From Rhizophagus prolifer (taxonomy: Eukaryota > Glomeromycota > Glomeromycetes > Glomerales > Glomeraceae), in the NCBI GenBank assembly GCA_019425655.1, contig NQWY01000012.1, forward strand, positions 1-64,000: a stretch of 64,000 nt of DNA. Direction: 5' to 3'. Within the stretch, counting starts at the first letter, position 1, and each line of letters starts with the position of its first letter. The translations under genes and the position numbers were made by a program. Below the pieces are notes generated by a model. It did not search any database and had not been told where the DNA came from. It saw only the letters and a program-made list of their open reading frames with translations. Positions 7,125 through 17,114 of this stretch are shown here, piece by piece.

Positions 7125-10100
7125 ATGAAAATCTTAAAGTCCTTATCAATTTTCTTATTGATATTTATCACTATGAATTTTTCTGCACAAAACTACTACG
7201 ATCAGCAATGGAAAAAAATCGAAGACCATTATAAAAAAGGAACTTACAAATCCAATCTTCCCATCATTCTGGACATTCAGAATCAGGCTTTGAAGGATAA
7301 TAACGCGATACAAATTATCAAATCTTTAAAAGCTGAATTCAGTATTACAAAACAAACTTATGACGATGTAAAAAATGATGAAAAATCTGTTTTTTTTGCC
7401 AAACTGAAAAGCATTGAACCCAAACTGAAAGGTGAAGAAAGGCAATTATTTCGTCTGTTGACTTTGGAATTTATCAGAGATTATTACCAAAGCAACTCCT
7501 GGAAAATCAATCAGAAAACCAATATAGACAACGTAGATTTGTCGCAAATCGAAACCTGGAGCAAGCTGGATTTTAAAAATTATTTGTCAAAGAATTATTC
7601 GGATCTGGAAAAAGACAATGCTGCTTTGAGAAAAATCCAGATGAAAAAATACAGCGAAATATTCGATACGACGGACAATTTTGAATATTTCCCGACACTT
7701 GCCGACTGGTACAATTATAATTATATCGATTTTCTTACCAATCAGAACATTTTCACACCGAACGAACTGAAGATCAATTCGACGAAAATCAATGATATTT
7801 ATGACTCGGAAATTGCTTCGCTGTCAGGAAATGCTCAGTTGTATTTTAAACATCAGAAAATCAATTATAACTGTGAAGCGAATCATTGCAAAGACCAATT
7901 CGCTCAACTTGAAAAATTGGTTAAAGACGAATCTGCAAAAGGCGATTACAAAGTTCAGATTATTAATGATATGATTGAAATCCTTCAGCAAAAGCAGGAT
8001 TACAAAGCAGCTCTAATTTGGATTGGTGATGCAAAGAAGCTTTATCCAAAATCGAAATTCCTTAATAATGTCATAAATAAGGAAAATGACATCAAAAATC
8101 CGCAACTGATTCTTTTTTATGAGAACGAAACACAGAGCAATAAACCAATTCATATTGTTGCGGAAGGAAAAAACCTCACAATGTTTTCTTTGAATATCTA
8201 TGAACTACAAGACAATTATCAGAGTTTCCTCAATTATGTTACTAATTCCTATCAAAAGCCGTTTTCAAGCGTTAAAAAATCTTTGATAAGAACAGAGCAA
8301 TTCAGTTTGCCACAATCTCCTGATTATAAAACACACAGGACATCTTTAGAAGTAAAACCTCTTCCACCAGGGATTTATCTGGCGGAATATGTTGTAGGAA
8401 ATTCTGTCCAAAGTAATTTTTACTTTATCGTTTCTGACACCAAAATCATTTATTCCAAAAAGAATGACAGCGGTTCCAATCCGGATATTATGAAATTGGT
8501 CAATAATGAGAATGGAAAAGCTTTTATGAATGAAAATCTTGAAATTACAGAATTTACCGAAGGTAATTCGGCAAAAAACTATACTGCAAAAACGGATAAA
8601 TTGGGTAATTTTCAGTTTCCAAAATCGCTTGACAACAACTATTACAGATACTACCTTGTTAAAAACGGAAATAATGTTGTAATGATTGATGTTTACGGAA
8701 ATAACCGATATAATAGAAAACAATCTGAAAATCAGGAAACAGCACAAATTTTCCTCGACAGAAAAATCTACAGACCTGGACAAATTGTTTATTTTAAAGT
8801 CATTGCTACAGGAATCAACGGAGAAACCCAGAAAGTGAAAACATTAGAAAAGGTTCCGTTGAATATTATAATTCACGATGCCAATGGTGAAGAATTACAA
8901 ACTTTGAAACTGACGACCAACGAATTTGGTTCTGTCAACGGCAGCTTTACACTTCCAAAAAATAAATTGAATGGGAACTTTAACATTCAAGTAGAGGAAA
9001 ACGATAATAACTCGGATTATAACATTTCCGGTTACGCGGATTTCCAGGTTGAGGAATACAAGCGCCCGAAGTTTGAAGTGACTTTTGAGCCAATAAAAGA
9101 AGAGTACAAATACGGCCAAACTATTGAATTGAAAGGAAAAGCAACGATGTTTTCCGGCGTTCCTTTGAGCAATTCAACAGTGAATTATGAAATTAAAAAA
9201 CAGAATATCCGTTGGAGATATTTTTGGTGGTATCCTCGTGAAAATGACAATGAGAATTCGATTCTTGGAGATGTAAAAACCAACGAAAAAGGAGAATTTA
9301 CTATCAAAATTGAGTTGAAAAAAGATGAAACGTTGGAAGGAATCCAAATTGATAATTATGCAATCAATGCTTCTGTGACAGACATCAATGGTGAAACGCA
9401 ATCTGCCAATACCAATGTGAAAGTCGCTTCGGTTTCTCATTATATCACTGCCAACGAAATTGGAAATACATTTTCTGACGAAGATGTGAAGTTGAATGTT
9501 GACACCAAGAATTACAACGACCAAATTCTTAAGAAATCATATAACGTAAAACTGGAAAAACTGGAAGAACCGAAACAGATTTTCAGAAAGAATTTTGCTT
9601 CTGTAATTCAGGATTTGCCACAATTATCAAAGAATGAATTTGTACAGAAATTTCCTCACGACAGATTTGATAAAAATGATGATGTGAAGAATTGGAAAGT
9701 TTCTTCTGTCATTCTTAATGAAGTAAAGAATCCTGTCATTCAGAACCAAGCGAAGCGCAGTGAAGAATCTAAAGATTCCTCATCCCTCGAAATGACAAGC
9801 GAACCGCTTAACTTAGGAAAATTAAATGCCGGCACTTATAAACTTCAGCTTTACAATATTGAAGGAAAAGACACGATAAAAACAGAGCAATTTTTCAAAG
9901 TTTGGGATAAAAAGTCGTTGGGTGAAAATCAAAATCCATTCTTGGAAGTGATTAAACCAACTCAGGATTTCAAACGGGGAGAAAAAGCAAAAGTGTTTGT
10001 TTATTCTGCGATTCCGGATGCTTTGGTCAATATTTTCATTCAAAATGGAAAAGGTGAAACCGTGACTGAAACCAAATCTTTCAAAAATGGAATTCTGGAA

Positions 10101-13100
10101 TATGAAACAGTAATTCCAACAGGTGAAAGTATCTCGAGAGTGAATTTGCAGTTCCAACTGGTCGCTTTCAATGATGTGAAAACCGAATCGGTTGATTTGA
10201 AAATTGCAGACAGCAAAGATGATTTGAAAATTGAAACGGTGACTTTCCGGGACAAATTACAGCCTGGACAAAAAGAAAAATGGACAATCAAAATTTCTGG
10301 TGCCGATAAGGAAAAAATCAACGCGGAAGTTTTGGCAAACATGTATGATAAATCACTTGATCAGTTCGCAGTGAATTCCTGGAATTGGCAGAAATTCCAT
10401 TCGGCTTTTTATGAAAGTTCTTATGCTATAGGAAATTATCTGCAACAGCAATATTATCGGAATTATTTTACTTACCAGAGCAATTATTACATTCAGTCAC
10501 CTGATTTTAATTGGTTTGATGGCAGAATATATTATGGTTCAAACCTGGATACAGATGGCGACGGCATTCCAAATTCATTAGATGCTTGTCCAACAGTTCC
10601 CGGAACATCTCAATATCAAGGTTGTCCAAAACCAGCTATGGCTTATGCAAGCGAGGTTGAAATGTCAGCACCAGTTGCAAAACTCCAAGGAAAAGCAGCA
10701 GGGATAAATTTACAAGATTCTACAAATAAAAACCTTGAAGAGGTTGTAATAGTTGGTTATTCTGAAAAGAAGAAAACAACGGAAAATATAGAAAAAATCC
10801 CAGTTCGTCAAAACCTCAACGAAACTGCATTTTTCTATCCAAATCTTCTTACAGACAAAGATGGAAATGTATCGTTTGAATTCACTTCTCCGGAAGCTTT
10901 GACACAATGGAAACTGATGTTTTTAGCTCATACTAAAGACGCGAGAGCAGCAATTCTGGAAAAATCTGTGGTTACTCAAAAAGACTTTTCGATTACGCCA
11001 AATTATCCAAGATTCTTGCGAGAGGGTGACGAACTGAATCTTCAGACAAAAATTTCAAGTTTAATCAATCAAAAACTAACTGGCTTTGCACAATTGCAGA
11101 TTTTGGATGCTTTTACCAACGAGGATGTTACAGATAAATTCGGAATCAGTCAATTGACCGCAGTTTCAGGATACAATAAGGAACAAAGTTTTTCATTAGC
11201 TGAAAATGGAAACACATCTGCAACCTGGAAATTGAAAGTTCCAAACAATGTTTCTTCGATTATTATTAAAATTGTTGCTAAAGCCGGAAACTTTTCTGAC
11301 GGCGAACAAAAGGCAATCGCAGTTCTTCCGAACAGAATGTTGGTAACCGATGTACTTCCGATTTTTGTGAAAGAAGGTCAGACAAAAACATTCACTTTAG
11401 ACAATCTGAAAAATTCCAATTCTAAAACTCTGACCAATGTTTCCAACACTCTGGAACTGACGACGAATCCGATCTGGGAAATTATGTTTGCATTACCGAG
11501 TTTGAAAGATGATATCAATAATTCGGCAGATGTTGTTTTCAACAAATGGTTTGCAGATGTCCTGGCTTCGGAGATTTTCAAAGCGAATCCAAAGTTGAAA
11601 ACTGTTTTTGATGAATATCAATCCAAAGGTCTTTTGACCTCGAATCTTGAAAAAAATCAGGAGTTGAAACAGTTGTTACTGGACGAAACGCCTTGGATTT
11701 TAGAATCGAGAAATGAAACGGAACAAATGCAGAAACTCGCCAGATTATTCGATGCGAATACGATGCGAAATTCTATTAATGAAGATTGGTCAGAATTGGT
11801 AAAACTTCAAAACCCTGATGGTGGATTTAGCTGGTACCAAGGTTATCCGAGCTCTTATTACACTTCGCTTTATATCTTGAAAAATTTGGGTAGAATTAAT
11901 GAATGGCTGAAAGGAAATCTTTCTGATTACCAAAGTTCCGAACAAAAAGAAATGGTCAAAAAACTGGTTTCTTACGTGGATAATGAAGTCAATAAATATT
12001 GGGACTCTTCGACTCCACTCAGAATGACAAAGGAGAACATTTGGAATAATTTTGTTCTCGATTATCTTGACACAAGGCATTATTGGGAAAAAGAATATGC
12101 TTTGAAGGCAAAAGGTGCCACTTTGAAAACTTCGGTTATTTCAAAAGCGAAAACAGCAAAAATTACCGATTTTACTTTCTTTGGATTGCATCGTTCGGCT
12201 TTATTATTCAACAATTATGGATTGAAAGATGTTTCGAAAAAACTGATGACTTATCTGAAAGAAACGTCAACAGAAACGGAAACGCAAGGCGTTTATTGGA
12301 AACAGAATCTGAACGACTGGGGTTGGTATTCTTCAAAAACCGTAAATCACGCAGGTGCTTTGGAAGCCTTCCAAAAACTGACTCCACAAGATGAAAATTT
12401 CATTGAAGAAATGAAAATCTGGCTAATCACTCAAAAAGAAGTGAATTCTTGGGGAAATTCGAGAGGAACAGCAGAAGTTATTTTCACGATTTTAAATTCC
12501 GGGAAATCTTGGACAACTACAGAATCTGACAAAGCACAAATCACTTGGGGCGGAAAACCACTGAATCCGCAAGAACAAGCGACTGGCTATGTAAAACAAA
12601 CTGTAACTTCAGATAATATTGACAAAAATCTGTCAACAGTTACAATCAAAAAAGAAAGTCCTGGAATTGTTCAAGGAGGTCTGTTCTGGCAATATTATGA
12701 AGACCTTGATAAAATAAAATCTTCGGAAAGTTATATCTCGATTTCTAAGGAATTGTACAAAAAAGTGAAGACTGAAAATGGCGAACAATTAATTAAAATC
12801 AATGAAAATTCGCCTTTAAAAGTTGGAGATAAAGTGACTGTACGAATGATTCTTAATACAGACAGAAATATGGAGTTCATTCATCTGAAAGATATGCGAG
12901 CAGCCGGATTCGAACCTTTGGATGTTATTTCCGGTTATCAGTGGAAGAATAATCTGGGATACTATCAATCCACAAAAGATGCTTCAACTAATTTTTACAT
13001 CGAATATATGCCAAAAGGAAAATATGTTTTCGAATATGATTATGTTGCCAATGCTAGTGGAAAATTCAGTAATGGAATTACAACTTTGCAGAATTATTAT

Positions 13101-13154
13101 GCGCCGCAAATGAGTGCACATACACAGGGAACAAAAGTCAAAATAAACGAATAA
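7125..13154 (+). CDS. alpha-2-macroglobulin family protein, thioester-less, with TSP3 and repeat-derived insertions
   Basis: A 2009-residue secreted protein. The ATG at 7125 gives a clean signal peptide (MKILKSLSIFLLIF...NFSAQ); the ATG at 7083 would add a charged N-terminal extension and is disfavoured. MG domains run to about residue 1100, with an MG2-like stretch around ETAQIFLDRKIYRPGQIVYF. A linker at 1142-1224 holds a thrombospondin-3 motif and a TonB-plug-like LEEVVIVGYSEKK. The A2M domain follows (ETAFFYPNLLTDKDG from E1233), then an alpha-toroid TED-like domain (LQNPDGGFSWYQGY) and a receptor-binding-like end. The CxEQ thioester is absent; residues 1457-1482 read LPSLKDDINNSADVVFNK. 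Segments 862-891 and 1627-1635 derive from dispersed repeats. Expected role: periplasmic or surface protease inhibitor. Confidence 0.88.
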   Translation: MKILKSLSIFLLIFITMNFSAQNYYDQQWKKIEDHYKKGTYKSNLPIILDIQNQALKDNNAIQIIKSLKAEFSITKQTYDDVKNDEKSVFFAKLKSIEPKLKGEERQLFRLLTLEFIRDYYQSNSWKINQKTNIDNVDLSQIETWSKLDFKNYLSKNYSDLEKDNAALRKIQMKKYSEIFDTTDNFEYFPTLADWYNYNYIDFLTNQNIFTPNELKINSTKINDIYDSEIASLSGNAQLYFKHQKINYNCEANHCKDQFAQLEKLVKDESAKGDYKVQIINDMIEILQQKQDYKAALIWIGDAKKLYPKSKFLNNVINKENDIKNPQLILFYENETQSNKPIHIVAEGKNLTMFSLNIYELQDNYQSFLNYVTNSYQKPFSSVKKSLIRTEQFSLPQSPDYKTHRTSLEVKPLPPGIYLAEYVVGNSVQSNFYFIVSDTKIIYSKKNDSGSNPDIMKLVNNENGKAFMNENLEITEFTEGNSAKNYTAKTDKLGNFQFPKSLDNNYYRYYLVKNGNNVVMIDVYGNNRYNRKQSENQETAQIFLDRKIYRPGQIVYFKVIATGINGETQKVKTLEKVPLNIIIHDANGEELQTLKLTTNEFGSVNGSFTLPKNKLNGNFNIQVEENDNNSDYNISGYADFQVEEYKRPKFEVTFEPIKEEYKYGQTIELKGKATMFSGVPLSNSTVNYEIKKQNIRWRYFWWYPRENDNENSILGDVKTNEKGEFTIKIELKKDETLEGIQIDNYAINASVTDINGETQSANTNVKVASVSHYITANEIGNTFSDEDVKLNVDTKNYNDQILKKSYNVKLEKLEEPKQIFRKNFASVIQDLPQLSKNEFVQKFPHDRFDKNDDVKNWKVSSVILNEVKNPVIQNQAKRSEESKDSSSLEMTSEPLNLGKLNAGTYKLQLYNIEGKDTIKTEQFFKVWDKKSLGENQNPFLEVIKPTQDFKRGEKAKVFVYSAIPDALVNIFIQNGKGETVTETKSFKNGILEYETVIPTGESISRVNLQFQLVAFNDVKTESVDLKIADSKDDLKIETVTFRDKLQPGQKEKWTIKISGADKEKINAEVLANMYDKSLDQFAVNSWNWQKFHSAFYESSYAIGNYLQQQYYRNYFTYQSNYYIQSPDFNWFDGRIYYGSNLDTDGDGIPNSLDACPTVPGTSQYQGCPKPAMAYASEVEMSAPVAKLQGKAAGINLQDSTNKNLEEVVIVGYSEKKKTTENIEKIPVRQNLNETAFFYPNLLTDKDGNVSFEFTSPEALTQWKLMFLAHTKDARAAILEKSVVTQKDFSITPNYPRFLREGDELNLQTKISSLINQKLTGFAQLQILDAFTNEDVTDKFGISQLTAVSGYNKEQSFSLAENGNTSATWKLKVPNNVSSIIIKIVAKAGNFSDGEQKAIAVLPNRMLVTDVLPIFVKEGQTKTFTLDNLKNSNSKTLTNVSNTLELTTNPIWEIMFALPSLKDDINNSADVVFNKWFADVLASEIFKANPKLKTVFDEYQSKGLLTSNLEKNQELKQLLLDETPWILESRNETEQMQKLARLFDANTMRNSINEDWSELVKLQNPDGGFSWYQGYPSSYYTSLYILKNLGRINEWLKGNLSDYQSSEQKEMVKKLVSYVDNEVNKYWDSSTPLRMTKENIWNNFVLDYLDTRHYWEKEYALKAKGATLKTSVISKAKTAKITDFTFFGLHRSALLFNNYGLKDVSKKLMTYLKETSTETETQGVYWKQNLNDWGWYSSKTVNHAGALEAFQKLTPQDENFIEEMKIWLITQKEVNSWGNSRGTAEVIFTILNSGKSWTTTESDKAQITWGGKPLNPQEQATGYVKQTVTSDNIDKNLSTVTIKKESPGIVQGGLFWQYYEDLDKIKSSESYISISKELYKKVKTENGEQLIKINENSPLKVGDKVTVRMILNTDRNMEFIHLKDMRAAGFEPLDVISGYQWKNNLGYYQSTKDASTNFYIEYMPKGKYVFEYDYVANASGKFSNGITTLQNYYAPQMSAHTQGTKVKINE

Positions 13155-13172
13155 CAATTATTCCCGAATGTT

Positions 13173-13212
13173 AAAAAAGCAATCAGATAGCATTATTTGA
13201 TTGCTTTTTTTT
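13173..13212 (+). terminator. Rho-independent terminator after the macroglobulin gene
   Basis: AAGCAATCA pairs with TGATTGCTT across an 11-base loop and is followed by a run of T. It lies about 20 bases after the stop. Confidence 0.8.
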
Positions 13213-13302
13213 ATTTTTACCCAGCTATTAATATTAAAGAGTTTAAAATTATTTAATATTCTTCAAGAAAAAAGAAATTCAATTATAGTAATACAATTAA
13301 TT

Positions 13303-15567
13303 ATGATCAAACATTTATTAACGGCAACCGGTATCATGGCTTCCATGCTATTGAGTGCACAAAAAAACTTCTGGACTCCTGTACAAAATTTAATCGTTGC
13401 AGGAAAATCAGGACTAAAAGACAGAAAAACCCTTCCTACTGAATACAAAATTTTCAGTTTGAATGTTGATGGAATAAAATCAGAATTAGACAAAGCTCCA
13501 AACCGCGGAACTCAGAATGAGAGTCTTGTTTTAAAATTCCCTAACGCTTCAGGAAAACTTGTTGATTATGTGATACAGGAAGCGGCAGTTATGGAAAAAG
13601 AATTATCTGACAAATATCCCGGTATCAAATCTTATTTGGGATATCAGAAAGATAATAACAACAACACGATCAGGTTCAGCATCTCTCCTTTTGATGGGAT
13701 GAATGTGATGTATTTTGATAATTGGGAAGTAAGCTATATGGATTCTTATTCTAACGATCTATCCAATTATATTGTTTACAAAAGGGCAAGCTTACCTGCT
13801 GATCCGGAACGCTTCAACTGTGATTTTGAAAAAGTAAATATCCAAACACCGCCTACTGCTGAACCTATTAAGCTAAAAGCAGCGATTGTAAAAGATGGGC
13901 TTCTGAGAAAATACCGTTTGGCACTTTCCTCAACAGTAGAATATTCTAATTATCATATCAACAGAGCCGGCCTTTCCGGAGGAACAACAGATCAGAAAAA
14001 AGCAGCTGTACTTGCGGCGATGAATACAACGATGACAAGAGTAAACGGAGTTTATGAAAAAACAGTTTCTCTTACAATGGTTATGATTGCTAATAATGAT
14101 CTTTTACTTTCTATAGGAACTGATGCTTATGGTCCGGGATTTACAAACAATGACGGATCAGCTTTATTAAGCGAAAACCAAGCTTTTACGGATCAGACTG
14201 TTGGTACAGCAGCATATGATATCGGTCACATCTTCAGTACTGGTGGTGGCGGTATTGCGTCATTACAGTCACCTTGTAACTCTTCCAGAAAAGCAATGGG
14301 AGTTACAGGATCTAGTGCTCCAAGAGCCGATGCGTATGACATTGATTATGTAGCTCACGAAATGGGACATCAGTTTGGAGGAAACCATACCTTCCGAGCA
14401 AATACGTCAGACTCCGGATCTTGTTATGGTAATTCTAATACAGCAACTTCCGTGGAACCGGGAAGCGGATCAACAATTATGGCTTATGCCGGCATCTGTG
14501 GCTCAACATATAATTTACAGGCACATAGTGACCCGTACTTTCATTCGGTAAGTGTTAATGAAATGTATAATTTTATTACTAGAACAACAGATTGTTCTGC
14601 AAAAACGGCTAATAATAATGGAGTACCAACAGCTGATGCAGGACCGGATTACACTATTCCTTACGGAACTGCATTTGTATTAACGGGTGCAGGCACAGAT
14701 CCTGATGGTGATGCTTTAACTTACCTTTGGGAACAAACAGATTTTGCCGCTCTTTCAGCGACTAATCCTCAACCTCCTGTAGCCACTGCAACTGGTGGAA
14801 CAGTTTTCAGATCTTACAACCCGACAACATCTAATCAAAGATATTTCCCGGCAATGGCTTCTGTTGCGGCAAATACATTAACTCCAAAGTGGGAAGTTAT
14901 ACCAAACGTAGCAAGAACACTTAATTTTTCGTTATTGGTTAATGATAACAAAGCAACAGGAAATCAATCCGCAAGAGATCTAATGAAGGTGACAGTTGCT
15001 AATACCGGGCCTTTCAAAGTTACATCTCAAACCGTAGCTGCTAATTATACCGGTGGTTCTCAGATAACCGTAACATGGGATGTAGCCGGGACTAATGCTG
15101 CTCCAATCAATACCCAAGATGTTCAGATTTTATTATCATCTGATAATGGACTTACATTTAATACGGTATTAGCTGATGCTCCTAATACAGGCAGCGCAGT
15201 TGTTACTCTTCCAAATGAAAGCAATGGGAATGCAAGAATCATGGTAAAAGCGGTCAATAACATCTATTTTGCGGTCAATTCTGCCAGATTTAATATTAAT
15301 AAAAACCTTGCTGTCGATGAATCTGCTTTTAACAAAGGATTCGCAATCTATCCAAACCCAGCAAAAGGGGAAGTTAACATTTCTTTGAATAGCATAACAA
15401 AAGGTGCTACTTATCAGATCGTTGATCTTTCGGGAAGATTAATTTCCAACGGATCTTTAGAAAATGAGAAAACAAAGATTAATATTTCTAATTTGAAACC
15501 AGGAACTTATAAGATTGTAATTTCCAACAACGGAGAAACTACAAGTAAAAATCTTATTGTTAAGTAA
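13303..15567 (+). CDS. secreted reprolysin-type zinc metalloprotease with T9SS sorting domain
   Basis: A 754-residue secreted protease. ATG 13303 is chosen over TTG 13201 because it starts a proper signal peptide (MIKHLLTATGIMASMLLSAQ); the longer frame would begin inside the preceding terminator. After a propeptide, the catalytic domain carries HEMGHQFGGNH (H352 first) and the Met-turn GSTIMAYAGIC, the metzincin signature of the reprolysin-like M12B group. A PKD-like region follows (GPDYTIPYGTAFVLTGAGTD). The C-terminus AIYPNPAKGEVNISL is a T9SS type A sorting domain, so the enzyme is exported to the surface or medium. Flanked by terminators on both sides, it forms its own unit. Confidence 0.9.
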   Translation: MIKHLLTATGIMASMLLSAQKNFWTPVQNLIVAGKSGLKDRKTLPTEYKIFSLNVDGIKSELDKAPNRGTQNESLVLKFPNASGKLVDYVIQEAAVMEKELSDKYPGIKSYLGYQKDNNNNTIRFSISPFDGMNVMYFDNWEVSYMDSYSNDLSNYIVYKRASLPADPERFNCDFEKVNIQTPPTAEPIKLKAAIVKDGLLRKYRLALSSTVEYSNYHINRAGLSGGTTDQKKAAVLAAMNTTMTRVNGVYEKTVSLTMVMIANNDLLLSIGTDAYGPGFTNNDGSALLSENQAFTDQTVGTAAYDIGHIFSTGGGGIASLQSPCNSSRKAMGVTGSSAPRADAYDIDYVAHEMGHQFGGNHTFRANTSDSGSCYGNSNTATSVEPGSGSTIMAYAGICGSTYNLQAHSDPYFHSVSVNEMYNFITRTTDCSAKTANNNGVPTADAGPDYTIPYGTAFVLTGAGTDPDGDALTYLWEQTDFAALSATNPQPPVATATGGTVFRSYNPTTSNQRYFPAMASVAANTLTPKWEVIPNVARTLNFSLLVNDNKATGNQSARDLMKVTVANTGPFKVTSQTVAANYTGGSQITVTWDVAGTNAAPINTQDVQILLSSDNGLTFNTVLADAPNTGSAVVTLPNESNGNARIMVKAVNNIYFAVNSARFNINKNLAVDESAFNKGFAIYPNPAKGEVNISLNSITKGATYQIVDLSGRLISNGSLENEKTKINISNLKPGTYKIVISNNGETTSKNLIVK

Positions 15568-15593
15568 TTTATCTAACAAAAATAATATCAACA

Positions 15594-15630
15594 ATAAGCC
15601 CCAACTTATTTGTTGGGGCTTATATTTTTT
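15594..15630 (+). terminator. Rho-independent terminator after the reprolysin gene
   Basis: A perfect 12-bp stem (ATAAGCCCCAAC / GTTGGGGCTTAT) with a 6-base loop is followed by ATTTTTT. Confidence 0.85.
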
Positions 15631-16219
15631 AGAATCCATATTGAAAGCCTATTTGCAATCCATTATTTCTTAATTGCTTGTCATCATTATTCCAGCTTGT
15701 AGAGCCGGATTTTTTAATGTCGGTAAAGCCAAACAGATATCTCGCACCAACTGACATATTATTAAATCTAAATCCCAAACCTAAGCCTGCGCTCAAATCG
15801 AGCTGATTATAAGCATCTTTATCCTTCTCAATAATTGTCTTATTGCTGCTCTCATATTTGTTTTTATTTCCAACCAGATAAGAAAACTGCGGACCAGCTT
15901 CAAAATATAATCTTGGGATTGGCTCAAACTGAAACATAACAGGCATCGCAAGATAATTCAGGTTCAGAGTATGAGTTGTATTTGCATTTTCATATTTCAC
16001 ACCCATATTATTATAAATCAGTTCCGGCTGAATACTCAAAATACTATTTACAGAAGCATGCATGTAAACGCCTGCAAAATATCCGATCTTGGCATTCGTA
16101 TCATTCCAGCCATTATCTTTGCTGATAGTCGATACATTCAAACCTCCTTTTACACCAAACGATTGTGAGTATGCTAACGACATCATTGTTAGTCCAAACA
16201 ATCCAAAAATTTTCTTCAT
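15629..16219 (-). CDS. PorT-like outer-membrane beta-barrel protein
   Basis: A 196-residue protein with a signal peptide ending SLAYSQ, followed directly by SFGVKGGLNVSTIS, the usual first strand of the PorT-family eight-stranded barrels of Bacteroidota. Later strands include SIQPELIYNNMGVKYE, FEAGPQFSYLVG and SVGARYLFGFTDI, and it ends in an aromatic (FQYGF) as outer-membrane barrels do. It is a paralogue of the protein encoded just upstream at 16311, from which it is separated by a terminator. Function unknown; a structural barrel role is inference. Confidence 0.82.
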   Translation of the reverse strand: MKKIFGLFGLTMMSLAYSQSFGVKGGLNVSTISKDNGWNDTNAKIGYFAGVYMHASVNSILSIQPELIYNNMGVKYENANTTHTLNLNYLAMPVMFQFEPIPRLYFEAGPQFSYLVGNKNKYESSNKTIIEKDKDAYNQLDLSAGLGLGFRFNNMSVGARYLFGFTDIKKSGSTSWNNDDKQLRNNGLQIGFQYGF

Positions 16220-16260
16220 ATATAATCGTTTATGAGTGACAAAAATAAAAATTATACAAT

Positions 16261-16288
16261 AAAAAAAGACCGAATTAATCGGTCTTTA
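16261..16288 (-). terminator. Rho-independent terminator of the 16311 gene
   Basis: The stem AAAGACCGA / TCGGTCTTT, read on the minus strand, is followed by a T-run. Confidence 0.8.
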
Positions 16289-16310
16289 AAAATATTTAAT
16301 ATTTAACTTC

Positions 16311-16955
16311 TTAGAATTTATATGACAACCCAACCTGGAAAGTACCATCTGAGCCATCACTTTTCTTGTTGATATCTGTGAAACCCGCAACATATCTTGC
16401 ATTGATTCCGAAATTTGGAGTAAAATTAAATCCTAAACCAAGCCCCGCTCCCATATTGAAACTACTGATATTATCTTTGATATCTGTAGATCCAGAACTT
16501 GAGCTAGTACTGGTTGATCCTCCAGTAGTTATTGTAGTTGTAGTATCACCTTTTGATTTAGCACCAACTAAAAAACCAAACTCCGGACCAGCTTCTAAAT
16601 AAAAATTTGGTGTTGCATTAAATTGAAACATAACCGGAACTGTGATATAATCCAAGTTAACACTATTAGATCCTTTTACGGTTGTAGTTGTAGAACCAAT
16701 TGTAGAGCTTCTGCTACTTGTAACTTTTGCTCCATATTGGCTATACAAAACCTCTGGTTGAATACTGAATTGCTCTGACAATGGTGCATTCATAAAAACA
16801 CCTCCGTAAAAACCTGCTTTAGCTTTAGAGTCTTCGTACCCGTCATCTGAGATTGATGAAACGTTAAGACCTGCTTTTAAACCGAACGACGGACTAGTTT
16901 GTGCAAATGCAAATGTTCCTGCTACTAAACCTAATCCTAAAAATAACTTTTTCAT
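16311..16955 (-). CDS. PorT-like outer-membrane beta-barrel protein (tandem paralogue)
   Basis: A 214-residue barrel with a signal peptide (MKKLFLGLGLVAGTFAFAQ) and the same strand pattern as the 15629 protein: SFGLKAGLNVSSIS, FSIQPEVLYSQYGAKV, YLEAGPEFGFLVGA, GINARYVAGFTDI, ending VGLSYKF. Two serine/threonine-rich loops (around TVKGSNSVN and TTGGSTSTSSSSG) are longer than in the paralogue and are probably surface loops. The two genes look like a local duplication. No specific function can be assigned. Confidence 0.82.
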   Translation of the reverse strand: MKKLFLGLGLVAGTFAFAQTSPSFGLKAGLNVSSISDDGYEDSKAKAGFYGGVFMNAPLSEQFSIQPEVLYSQYGAKVTSSRSSTIGSTTTTVKGSNSVNLDYITVPVMFQFNATPNFYLEAGPEFGFLVGAKSKGDTTTTITTGGSTSTSSSSGSTDIKDNISSFNMGAGLGLGFNFTPNFGINARYVAGFTDINKKSDGSDGTFQVGLSYKF

Positions 16956-17114
16956 AATTTCAAATTTTAAATTTTGTTTTACGAGTTGGGTAATTCCAAA
17001 ATCTTTGCCAAAATTTAAAAATTTGATATTTATAAAGACTTATCAATTAACAAAAATCAAAATAAGACATTTATTATCAGCGAATTAAAAACATTATTCA
17101 TTAAATAATAACAT

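Noticed and set aside
9708-9796. Inserted segment as a mobile gene or intron
   Set aside because: It is in frame, short and without any coding of its own; best read as a repeat-derived insertion.
13201-13302. Upstream TTG of the reprolysin gene
   Set aside because: It lies inside the preceding terminator hairpin and delays the signal peptide.
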